From Moniliella sp. 'wahieum' (Eukaryota > Basidiomycota > Moniliellomycetes > Moniliellales > Moniliellaceae): 64,000 bases of DNA. The notes under the pieces were generated by a model, which was given only the letters and a program-made list of their open reading frames with translations, was not told the DNA's origin and did no database searches. Where the stretch lies: NCBI GenBank assembly GCA_003971905.1, contig RSEE01000051.1, positions 62,001 to 126,000 on the forward strand, written 5' to 3'. Of this stretch, positions 1 to 9,999 are shown in pieces (the stretch's first letter is position 1; each line of letters opens with the position of its first letter). The position numbers were made by a program, and so were the translations under genes.

Positions 1-243
1 ACAAGTTGGCAGATTGCGCTGGGTCGGCAAGCACGGTGATAAGATGATGATTCATATATTTCGTCCTGCTGTTGGCTCCGTAGTAGACATTTGAGTAGAA
101 ACACGGGATCCAGTCCCGCCCGACTGTGTTGAGCGTGGGTCCCAGGTCCAAGGTTGTTAAACAGAAAAAAAAAAAACAGCGTAGTGGAGTGTAGCGCAAT
201 ACCGCGGCAAGGCAACGCGTTGACCTGATCGCCGGCCCCAACG
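1..243. other. Window edge, no gene seen
   Basis: No supported coding sequence. The stretch has an A-rich run near 163-176. It may be 3' flank of the makorin-like gene on the minus strand. Confidence 0.5.
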
Positions 244-1427
244 TCAACACTCCAAATAAGGCCAACCCATCGGGGGTTCATCGCCGTCGTAGGAGGACCT
301 TCGGCGCCTTCGGTGCCCTCCATAACGGCGGTCCATCTCGTCCGCCTCTTCTTCGTCCATCCGACGGAGCATTTCGCGAATGCGGCGTCGGTCTTCCGGA
401 TCGCTTATAGAGTCATCATAATCGGGCTCGGGATCTTCGGCATACGGCCACGAGTTCGCTTCATCGTTCGGCAACTCCTCCGCTTCTCCATCCTGGTTCG
501 CACCAAAGTCTTGACGGATCATTTCCATCACCGCGGGTTGCAGCGGCGACGTACCATCAGGCGAAGGGTCAGCGTAGCTCGAATCACACAGACCAATCGC
601 ATCCAGTCCCTGTTGACGCCGAACGCCAAGCAAGCGACGGCGCGACTCGGGGCATCATTTCCTCCGCCGTCATGTTAAACTCAAAGGGCAACCCCTCGAT
701 CTCGTGAGCGTAGAGGCAGTCATCGGGGGGGGGGGGGGGGAGGAGGCGACGGGTGAGCATCGTGGCCACAACCGCCATCAAAAATACGGGCAGACGTAGG
801 ACGTACCAGCAAAGGGGCAAAAGATACCTGTGCAGTTCTGCAACGAGGAAAAAAAGTGCTCGCACAGCTTGTGACGAGCGGCTTCCCTATACCGATCGAC
901 AAGGGCACTCTTGTCGGTCCCCATTGGGAAAGCAGAGGATGGGATCACAAGCTGGCTCAGCTTGCGGCACATGGGACACAGTCTCCGATGCGCACCCTCA
1001 TCGGCATCCTCGCCCGTGACAAACGGGTCGGCGTCCTCAGGGACCGCGGTACGCCACTTTTGATGCACTCGTGGCAAAACACGTGGTCACAGTTGTCCAA
1101 GAGCCCAAATGTGGTGGGCACCTCGTAGCAAATGGAGCACGTGGGGCGCGTGGGAGAGGACGAACGGTCGGAATAGACAGATTCCATCCCATCCACACTG
1201 GAGACAGGTCGGATCGGTCGTGGGCATACCAGCACTTGTTGCCGCGATCGCAGTAGCCGGCCATGTAGTACCGGCAGGGCTCGGGGCCCGCGGAGCGGGC
1301 GTGAGCAATTGCGGACAAGGATCGGGTGGCGGAAGGGGCAAGCGGCGCCGCGGAGGCAGCCGCGGTGGGTGCCGTAGAACTTGCACGCCGGAGGGGAGCT
1401 GAAGGGGTAGATTGGGTCGTCGCGCAT
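244..1427 (-). CDS. Makorin-like C3H zinc finger / RING protein (frame-broken)
   Basis: Probable RNA-binding E3 ubiquitin ligase of the makorin type. From the ATG at 1427 the order is: a C3H finger (CKFYGTHRGCLRGAACPFRH), a second C3H finger (CRYYMAGYCDRGNKCWYAH), then a C3HC4 RING with CSICYE, CDHVFCHEC and CPMCRK. After the RING comes a cysteine/histidine-rich segment resembling the last makorin finger, and an acidic/arginine-rich tail ending at 244. The pieces lie in three minus-strand frames, with switches near 1320, 1190, 1060, about 740-790 and 625. A 16-base G run (725-740) sits in the fourth break. An upstream in-frame TTG exists at 1460; the ATG at 1427 leads straight into the first finger and is preferred. 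The domain order is clear, the exact protein is not. It could be a pseudogene, but similar breaks in other genes suggest sequence error. Confidence 0.75.
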
Positions 1428-1687
1428 CGCTACTTGGTGGTGGTGAGGGGGGGGGGGCAAGCAGCAGGGCGTGGTGAATCAACGTGTGTGCTATCAGGCC
1501 ATCAGGATGACCGGTGTCTGATGGGTCTACTAATCCCTGCCGCCTCCAACACAAACAACACCGCCTGCCGCGTCGCGCTGGTGCATTGCATCGGCAGGAT
1601 AATTCCGCCCCTTCCGCGCTGGGGCCGAGCACACGAGCGGAGTATGCTGTGCACGCATGCTACGCCCCCTCCCGCCCACCTCGCCTG
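1428..1687. promoter_or_regulatory. Divergent intergenic region
   Basis: About 260 bases separate the makorin-like start (minus) from the next ATG on the plus strand (1688). The region should hold promoters for both genes. A G-rich run lies at 1447-1457. No TATA box was identified. Confidence 0.4.
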
Positions 1688-2254
1688 ATGGCCAGCCCTG
1701 CGTCGCCATCAGCGCCCGCGCCCACCCCCGCCCGCGGGCTGGGGCCCGCACTGGGCCCGCACGTGCCTGCGCCGATGCCGGTGCTGGACTGGGACGTGCT
1801 GCCCAACGCCTCCCTCGCGCCGCGTCCGCCGCACGCGCCCGACGCCTCCCCCCCGCGCCTGCGCCCTCCGTGCCGCTCGCCATCACGCCGACGGAGCACG
1901 GCCTGATTGCCGGGATTGAACGCCGCGCGTTCCACACCCAGCTCGCCGGCTTCTTCGTGGGCGCGCTCGCCGGTGCGTATGCGCGCGCCACGCGCCGCGG
2001 CCTGGCTGGCGAGCGTACATCACCGCCATCGCCCTCGGCATGAGCGTGTCGCCGCTGGCTAGCATCCCGCTCTCCATCTACTTTTCCAAGTCCTATTTGA
2101 GCCAGATCCGAGAGGACCCCCACTTGACCGCTGTAATTCGGCAGAGCGAACGCCATCACATCCCCTTGGACCAGCTCCCCATCTCCCCGATGCGGGGGGG
2201 CAGGACACCGCGTCGGCCGACTCGGCTTCGGGCTTGCCCCCAAACAGTCCATGA
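1688..2254 (+). CDS. Small two-helix membrane protein, unidentified
   Basis: Function unknown. ATG at 1688 opens a Pro/Ala-rich N-terminus (about 70 residues). A hydrophobic glycine-rich segment follows (GFFVGALAGAYA) and then a second one (YITAIALGMSVSPLASIPLS). After these comes a charged helix (SKSYLSQIREDPHLT) and a polar tail ending SGLPPNSP then TGA at 2252-2254. Three frame changes are needed, near 1870, at about 2013 (where one missing base restores YITAIALG) and near 2207 beside a G run. The corrected length is about 188 residues. Glycine-zipper helices plus a basic linker (RATRRG) would suit an organelle membrane protein, perhaps mitochondrial, but I do not recognise the family. Confidence 0.55.
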
Positions 2255-2975
2255 CCATTTCCCACTCGGCCATCCGCGACCAATGGCTCCTGTCGACCCA
2301 TTCGGGGCGCTAGGGACGGTGCCAACACCAAACACTCTAACTCCCGCATTCTCCCTCTCGCTCCCCCTCTCCATGCCAACTTTTGCCCTGCGATCTTCTG
2401 GCTTCGTGCTAATACATCCCTTGCTCCAAACTCCACCATGCTCCCGACATTGCTTTTTTGCTCTCTTGCGCACGGCTTGACATGATGCATGGCGCTTCAA
2501 GCTTTAGGTGAAGTGACCCCAACCGTCTCTAGGCCCCATCGGCCATCGCTCGCCATTTGGTGATGGCCCGCCTTACCACGGTGCGTGCCAATTACCAAAT
2601 GTGGGGAGTGCTAGCCCCCCCCCCCCCCTGTCGTGTGACATGGGAGGCACGCACGCATAGTAGATTCATGTCGATGATGCAGTCGGGAGGGCAGGTGGAC
2701 ATCGGTATGGGCTAGACGTTAGAGACGTGGAACGGAGAGGTGAAAAGGCCAGGGGATTATTGAAAGTAAGAGGGAGAGTGGCGCCACAATGTCCTGTAGC
2801 AGGCCGCACACGGCACATCGCACCACCTCCCGCCGCCCATGGACTCAGCTGGAGAAAGGATGGATTGGCTAAGTGGCCCACGCTCCGGCTGTGCGCACCT
2901 CTGGGGATCTCGGTGTAGGTGCAGCCAGCACATTACTAGTTACTCCGCCCACGACCATTGACTAGTGACTTCTCC
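2255..2975. other. Intergenic, no gene seen
   Basis: No convincing coding sequence. Contains a 13-base C run at about 2616-2628. Presumably the 3' flank of the upstream gene and the promoter of the YTP1-like gene. Confidence 0.5.
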
Positions 2976-4836
2976 ATGGTGGGGTGGACGCGCATGTTCC
3001 GGCTCTTGGTGCTGGCGGGGGCGGCGTTGACGTGTCCTGTCTCGGCGCATGGCAACCACGAGCATGCGAGCGAGGTGCAGGACGCGGTGGCGGTGGATTG
3101 GGCGCTATGGATGCACATTGGGCTGCAAGCGTCGATTTGGCTGGTGATCTTTCCCTTGGTCATGGTCCTCGGGCTGGTGCGACATCGGCTCCATGTGCCG
3201 CTGGGCGCGGCTGCGTTAGCAAGTACGCTGGTAGGGTACGTCTTGGGCTATGCGCATCGAGGCCGCCAGTTCCCCTCGTCGGCCCACGGTCCAATGGCAA
3301 GTTTCCTGTTCGTATATCTCGTGGCGCAATTGGCGCTCGGGGTGTACTTGAAGCTGCACCGGCAACTGTTTGGGGCGCATGTGCATCGCATTCTCCTTTT
3401 TCTCCATGGCATCTTGGGCCGTCTGTTCCCCATTTTGGCCTGGGCGCAATGTCTTTTGGGCATTGTCGCGTTCCGAGGCTGGTGCCGGACGGGAGAGTTG
3501 GGTCAATGCCTGGCCCATTAAATTATGGGCAGCTCCATTTCGGCCTATGGCGTGGTGCTCGTGCTTTCCCTTTCTGCCGGCGGCACCGCCTGGCTCGCAC
3601 GGCAGAAGATGGCCCAAGAACATTATGAAGCGTGGCTCATCTTCCTCTGGGGCATGTTCAACACCTTTACCGAGCATCGAGGAGGGCCTTGGACACACAA
3701 GGATCTGCAACACACCATGATGGGCGTCCTGTGGTGGACAGGAGGCGCTGCAGCACTTTGGCAGACGCGCCATGGCCGCCGCTCCGTTTTCCCTTCCCTC
3801 ATTCTCTTCTTGACTGGATGGGCCATGTCGGCACATACCCAAGCTTTGGTCGGTCCCTCCCCCTACTCTATCGGCACACAAATGTTCAGGATGTGGTACT
3901 GACCTGTCTTGCGCTGGGATAGATGGTGTCAAGGATGGTGCATACCCTGTTCGGCTACGCACTGTGCGGAGCTTCCTTGGCGCGGATCATCGAGATTTGC
4001 TTTATCCTCAAGGAGCAACGCAATACCGACGAGATGCCGACGGAAGGGGCCGCGGTTGCTCAAGGACGGGAGGGTACGCCGACTGCCGGGCAACGTGCAG
4101 CTGCTCGCTCGCCCCGCATTTTCTCCTACATGCCTGCCTACCTTATGGTCGCCGCTGGAATCCTCTTCATGTCGGGCACGGACGAGGAGATGCACTGGGC
4201 CGATGCGAATGGGATCGATGGTGGGACATGGGGTATGGTGGACTTTTCATGGGCGTTCCTAGTGTTTTCTACACGTGTGTGCTGGTGGACCAGTACACGG
4301 CGTGGGGAGGGCGCTATGGCCAACGTACCGCCGCCACTCGCGCCATGGCGGAGCAAGACGCGGAACAAGGAGACCCAGCGTTGTACCATGCGATTGCGCC
4401 GCATGACTGTGACCGCGAAGTCTACGAAAACGACGGCTCGGCGCCGCTGGAGATGGAAGAGACGGGGCTGAGGAGAGGAGCGGAGGAGAGCCCCCACCAC
4501 CACAGTCGCTCGCCCCAACCCGCGGCCGCCGTAGGTTCACTGACAATGCCATCTGCCGGTGGCGCGGATGCAGGCGGGTACGGCAGTGGGCGGGGAGCGG
4601 GGGACGAAACCCACGTGCTGTGGTCGGCGTATGACGACGATCCGGCGCGCGACCCGTTCGGGGAGGACGAGGGGAGGAGGATGCGGCGCTGGTGTGAGCG
4701 GTGGCGGTGCGAAATGTATTTTGCACATCAGTTGTCTGTAGAGCAGAGGCGGGGCACAGGGGCAGTGCGCGGCGGCGGCCATGTTGCAGCGATCGTAGAA
4801 GCGGCGCTGAGGGGGCGCAGCAGTGCGTGCGATTAA
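2976..4836 (+). CDS. YTP1-like multispanning membrane protein (DUF2427 + Ytp1 C-terminal)
   Basis: Homologue of the fungal YTP1 family, integral membrane proteins of unknown biochemical role. ATG 2976 or 2994 precedes a signal-like hydrophobic stretch ending VSAHG and a His-rich start typical of the family. Several hydrophobic helices follow, then HRILLFLHGILGRLFPILAW (DUF2427-like) and the C-terminal block with YGVVL, EHRGGPWTHKDLQHTMMG and FGYALCGASLARIIEI. I infer an intron at 3849-3922 (GTCGGT...GATAG, 74 nt, phase 0), which joins AHTQAL to MVSRMVH as expected for the family. Two defects are visible: an in-frame TAA at 3519-3521 inside the conserved stretch CLAH-stop-IMGS, where an aromatic residue is expected, and a frame change near 4260. 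A polar Gly/Arg-rich tail runs to the TAA at 4836. Confidence 0.8.
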
Positions 4837-4931
4837 TTAACCGCCATGGGCCCGTTTAACCTTCAGTTGAAGGCCCACCTTTATTAGCCCCTGCGCTCCC
4901 CGCAGCAGGCGCCCCGCTGCCTCCCCCCCCC

Positions 4932-6768
4932 ATGTTCGCCGCCAGCCTGCCGCCGCCCGTGCCCGCCGAGGGCCTGGACCGCTCCAGCACCGCCGCCGAG
5001 CTGCGCACCACCGTCGCCGCCCTGCGCGCCAGCCTGGCCTGGCACGCCCACGCCCTCGCGGCGGCCCAGGCGGCCCACGACGCGCTTGCCCAGCGCGCCG
5101 CCGCCGACGAGGACAGCCAGGAGCGCGCTCGCGCCGCCACCAACGGCCGCAACGAGGCTGTCCAGCTCATCGACACGCTCCGTGCCCAGCTGGCCCAGGC
5201 ACGCGCCGAGCGCGACGAGCAGGCCGGCACGGTGCGCGACCTGCGCTTGCGCCTCGACGACTCGCGCAAAGCATTTATGCGCGTCCAATCCGAGGGCGAG
5301 CATGCTCGCAAGTCCATTGCCGACCGCCGCCGGTCCATCCCAGCGGCGTGTCGGCCAGCGCTGGCCTTGTCCTCAACCGCCGCGCCGCCTCTCCCGCCCC
5401 CCAGCTGACAAGGCGGCTGCCCACGAGGAGGAAGCCAAGGCCAAACGCACCTCGAAGCGTGCCTCGCTCGCGTTTGGACCCAACGGAACGATCAACATGG
5501 CTGCCGCCCGTAATTTGGGTCGCACTTCGCATGCCCACACTGCGTCCATCACCCTCTCCTCGGCCAACGCCACCGCGAGCTCCACCGACAAGCTGCGCCG
5601 TTGTCCCTGATCCCAGGCCCGCCCTCTTCCTCCACCGCGCCGGCTTGGATGGCCTATGCAAGCTCCCCTCAGATCGGAGCCGAGGAAGCCCCGCTGGCGG
5701 GGGCCTCCCTCCTGCCGCTCCGGCCAGCGGCGCTCTGGCCAGCCTGACCGCTACCGAACATCGTCGCCCCCCACACCACCGCACGTCCAGCAGTGTGAGT
5801 GGCACTAGCGCCTTGAGTTCCTCCCTCCGTCCTATGTCCCCCTCGGCTCAGAGCACCGCCTCTTCTCGCGCGCCTAGTCCGCGGCCACCGCCTCCTTCGG
5901 CCGCTTCTGCCATCCAAGCTGCTGCGGCGGCCGATGCGGACGAGGCGGATGCGAATCGGCGCCGGTCTCGCATGCTGGGCACGGGGAGTGCGTGTTTCGA
6001 GGGCCCTGTGGGATCGGGTCAAGCGGGTCAAGCGGGTGTGACGTGCGAGCGACTGAGTGCGCAGCTGACCGCGCGGGGATGGAGATGGAGCATCTGAGAC
6101 AAGAGATGCGTCGGCTTCGAGACGAATTGGACGAGGCACGCGAAGCTCGGGCGGCGTCGGAGGTGTGTCTACATGCGTTGCGAGCGTTTGTTGCTTCCCT
6201 CCCGCCGGAACCAGAACCAGGTGCGGTCCACGCCCCCGTCCCCGCAGGTGCAAGTGCCGTTGCCAATGGGCCCTCAACCGCTGCCGCCAGGTCCCGTTTG
6301 TCCCCTCTCCCGGACGATTCAATGGGAGGTTCGCAAGCGGGGGATGAAACGATGGTGATGCCTCGCTCAAGGGAGCATGACCAGGCGCAGGAATCTTGGT
6401 CAACCAAGCTCGGTTCCATGTGGAGGCGGGCGAACCCACCGCGTGCTCCTCCTTCCTCCTCAAGAGGACCGACGAACCCTTCGGAATCCACAAGGGCCGG
6501 CTCCGACACACTGCGCGCTCGTCCCAACTCGTATGCCCAACAGAGGGCAGGAACCAGTCTGGGCATTCCGACTTTCCCAAGCTTGCACCCACCCCGGTCT
6601 TCCACCCCGTCGGGTTCGAATTCGTGGGATGAGCGACCTGCGACCGTGCTGGAAGAGGAGGAGGTACGAAGGACAGGCACTTATTATGCCCATCGACCCG
6701 CGGCTGCTCCACGGTTGTCACCGCCGGGCGCGAGCGCCGCCTCACACCTGGAAGAGATTGCATTGTGA
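4932..6768 (+). CDS. Coiled-coil Ser/Pro-rich protein, unidentified (frame-broken)
   Basis: ATG at 4932. The first 150 residues are Ala/Arg/Glu-rich with heptad character (AELRTTVAALRASLAWHAHA, then LRAQLAQARAERDEQAG) and predict a coiled coil ending in RKAFMRVQSEGEHARKSIAD. A Ser/Pro-rich low-complexity middle follows. A second coiled coil (MEMEHLRQEMRRLRDELDEA) lies at about 6080-6190, then another Ser/Pro-rich tail to the TGA at 6768. Frame changes occur near 5345, 5410, 5610 and 6060. Alternating coiled coils and disordered linkers suggest a scaffold or cytoskeleton-associated protein, but no family is recognised. Confidence 0.55.
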
Positions 6769-7378
6769 CAGTCACATGGCTTGTACCATACCGGGGTATT
6801 CGTTCCCTTCCCAGTCTGGTGGCTGCCAGTTTGGCCAGAGACTTTGGACCATAGGAGGCAGTCTTGTTGAACCTTGAGCGCGATTAGATCGATTAGAGTA
6901 GATGCCAGGATCTTACTCCTCTAGTTGGCGACATGGACCGGCTTGTGGTACACGCCGGGCATGCTTTTCGCCCCTATTTAGGCACAGCAGATTTTCACCA
7001 AACCACAGTTCAGTTCCCATGCTGCTGCCCACACTTGGTTGATTCGCTCCGTTCTGTAGCCTGATGGCTAGCATGGTTTTGTACGGGGACGTACACGGCG
7101 AGAATGCGTACGCGTTGGCCACGGAACATGCGCTGTCGCGGGTCCTGTGCTGAAGGCGGTGGCTCTCTCTAGCTGGCGTGTTTCCGCCAAGAACGAGTCA
7201 ACTCAGAGGGCAAGCTGGGGGCCGGGGTAAATTGGCCTCCGCCCGAGGATCGGCAGCAATTCAAGACCATTCCCATCGCAATTGCCATTGCCGTTGCCAC
7301 TGCCACCACCACCACCACCACCACCACCACCACCACCATCGTCACCATCTCTGTCTTTGTCCAAGGGTGTGCTTGACG
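6769..7378. other. Intergenic upstream of DHHC gene
   Basis: No supported gene. It holds the CAC-repeat tract described separately and should include the palmitoyltransferase promoter. Confidence 0.5.
7304..7338. repeat. (CAC)n microsatellite
   Basis: Near-perfect CAC trinucleotide tract of about 35 bases, 40 bases upstream of the palmitoyltransferase start codon. Confidence 0.9.
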
Positions 7379-9370
7379 ATGCGCACCCGCCAGCTGCTGG
7401 GAAAGACCATTCCTCTCCTACTTCTCGCGTATGGCATGTGAGTATGTGCCGCGTGCAGGTGCGCGATGCGCCCCTGGCTGTGTGGCTGTGTTGCCTGACT
7501 GTTCCGCCTGGCTGCCTGTTGCTTGCAGTCCCGCCTATATCTGCACCTACACGTACATCCAGCAACATCTTCGCCCCGCCCACTCGGATTTGGCCATCAA
7601 TGCCTTGCTGGTGTATCTCCACATCCTGCTTCTGCTCGTCGTGACGAGCTACCTGCGGATCTACCTTGCACGCGTGCCCGGCCCCCCGCCACCTCTAACC
7701 TTCCTAGCCACCTCCCCTCCGCCTGGGCGCGACCCGGAAACCGCCTTGCCCAGCTCGCCGTGTTCCTGGCTCTGCTGGGTCGCCACGACGTTTTTCCCTC
7801 TGCGGTTGCGGGACCCCCTTCCTGCTCTTCCTCGCGAGGAAGAGTGGGACCGGATGCGCAAACATGTTTTGCACCAGTGTGATTCTCGTGGACAGGTGCT
7901 GCGCTGCTGGCGAGATGGATGTGGAGGACGCTTCAAACCTGCCCGGTGCGTTGCGATGAGCGCGCCATCTGTTCTTGCTTGTCCTGCCTGCTACTAATGT
8001 TCTTTCGCTCACCCGTCACAGCACTCGCCACTGCGGCGACTGTGGCACCTGCCGTCCTGGTCTGGACCATCATTGTCCTCTGGTACGTACGCCTTGCCCC
8101 TCTGTCTTGTCATGTTCGGGGTCTAGGCAGCTAACACCAGAACGATGTACGCGCGTAGTTTGCCCAAGATATTGTGGTCAAGCATACCCTGTCCAGCTTC
8201 TTGGCCTTCTCGTATTTTCCTCGGTCCTTTTCCTCTCCCTCTTGGCACTCACCTGGCGCTGGACCGTAGCCAACACAATGACCATCGCCCGCTTTGCCTG
8301 GTTGGACCCCAGCATGGGACCGGCGTGGTGGGAGAAACGGTGGACGTGGTACGGCGGCCCCAATACCCGCTACGTCGGTGCCTTGATCCAAGCCCGCCGC
8401 TTGCTCCGTGCCAAGCACCCCGACCACACCTATACCCTGATGCCCTTGGTCGTGCTCAGTGGCGCAGTCGGATGTACCTGCATCGCCTGTGGTACGTACT
8501 TGTCTTTGCCTTGTCTGTCTCCCAACCCTCTTTCTTACACTCACGCTTCCCCCGCTCCCGCTCCCTCTGCATCTTGCATCTTGCATCTTGCCTCCTCCCT
8601 TGCTGCCGTCAGCGTTAGGATGGGCCACCTTTCGCAACGCCCTCCAAGGCGACCTGACCATCGATCGACGACGACGCACATGGTTGCGCCCGCCAGAGCC
8701 TGCGCCGCAGCCTACTTGGTCCCCTGCCGCGCCCCGCACCTCCCCCGCACCTGTGGCCACCGCCATCGAAGGTCCCCAGCGTGGGTCGGCAGTGCTCCTC
8801 CGTAGTGACGCCGTCCCGTGCCGACGCCGACCAACAGAGACAGGGACAGAGGGGAGCGACACTCTCCTCATTTCCCCGTCTCCATCCCCCTCGCCTTCCA
8901 CATTGCCTTCTCGGCCCGAGCCGAGGTCCGAGTCGCTGTCGCCTTGGATGTACTTTTGGGTGCCGTGCGCGCTGTGCGGTCCGTTGGTGCCCCTCCGCGC
9001 CAGCGCCGCTCAGCACCACGTCCTGGACCAGGGCGGGATCGTCGTCGCTCTCCACGAGCTGGAACGGCCTTACGGGACAGAAGGTCTATCGTTGTACCAA
9101 CTGTTTTCGTTTATCGAGTACGTCCCCCCCCTCTTACTGTCCCCGCTCCTTGGTGCGAATTGAATTGGGTGGAGTGGAATTTCTTTGACTGACACCTCCC
9201 CTCCCCGGTGGTGTCTCTATTGTTGTTGTTGTCGTTATTGTTGCTGGGACAGTCCGTGGTGCTCATCTGTTGATCAGCTGCAGCCTCCCTTGCCCCAGCA
9301 TACTCGTCGCCGCCTCGTTTCGCTCGCGCGACACCAATTTGACCGCCTCGCCGAACCACCGTCAGCCTGA
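7379..9370 (+). CDS. DHHC-type palmitoyltransferase
   Basis: Predicted membrane S-acyltransferase that attaches palmitate to protein cysteines. Exons fit together phase-correctly with introns 7438-7528, 7946-8021, 8083-8158, 8492-8612 and 9118-9252. The joined product is about 497 residues. N-terminal helices (KTIPLLLLAYG and LLVYLHILLLLVVTSY) are followed by a cysteine-rich zinc domain: CWRDGCGGRFKPAR joined to TRHCGDCGTCRPGLDHHCPL, containing the catalytic DHHC. The usual Trp after DHHCP reads as Leu here. More helices follow, then a basic segment (TIDRRRRTW) and a Ser/Pro-rich cytosolic tail ending at TGA 9370. One missing base near 8210 joins SSFLAF to LVFSSVLFL. Branch-point-like sequences precede several acceptors. 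The family is certain; the orthologue among fungal PFA proteins is not. Confidence 0.85.
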
Positions 9371-9999
9371 CAACCACACCCGGGACCCATCCCATCGGCA
9401 TTGGTTGCGCGGCCTAGCTCATGCCTACCCATCCACGTCGCGCGCTACGCGGCCATGGCTCCTGGCTTCTGATTCCTGGTTTTTGGTTGCCACACTGCCC
9501 CCCCCCACCGCTCTAACGAGTCCCCTGCACTGTGCCCGGCTTGCTCGCGCTGGGTTCTGGCCCAGAGGGAAGAACGGGTACCCGATGGACATGGGACATG
9601 GGACATGAGTTGGAACGACGTTGAACGGATGACGATGGATCATGGATCCTCAGGCGTCCCATGTCGTATGACTATGCAAGATGGATGGCATGCGACTCTA
9701 TAGTCCCTATATAGTCAGTCCGTGTCAGTACCCTCCTTCCCCATCGGCTCACGTGGTCTGGGGGGGGGGGGGTGCAACGCAGCCACACTGGCAGGCAGCC
9801 AAGCGGAGAGAAGGTACTAGTCATACAATCACGTAGGCAAAAAAAATGATACACGGGGCCCGAGGGCTTGATGGCTCAAGGGCTCAAGGGCTCGAGGGGA
9901 TGGAGCTTGAAGCGTCAAGTGAGCGCACCGGTACGCGCGTACCGGCCGCGAAGGGATACGATAAATGCGGGGTCCGGGTCGTGGCGGGCCGCAGAGCAC
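9371..9999. other. Intergenic, no gene seen
   Basis: No supported coding sequence. Contains a G run near 9761-9771. Convergent 3' flank of the DHHC gene (plus) and of the long minus-strand gene. Confidence 0.5.

Noticed and set aside
3895..3922. Frameshift in the YTP1-like gene near 3900
   Set aside because: A 74-nt GT-AG intron (3849-3922, phase 0) explains the frame change and gives better family agreement.
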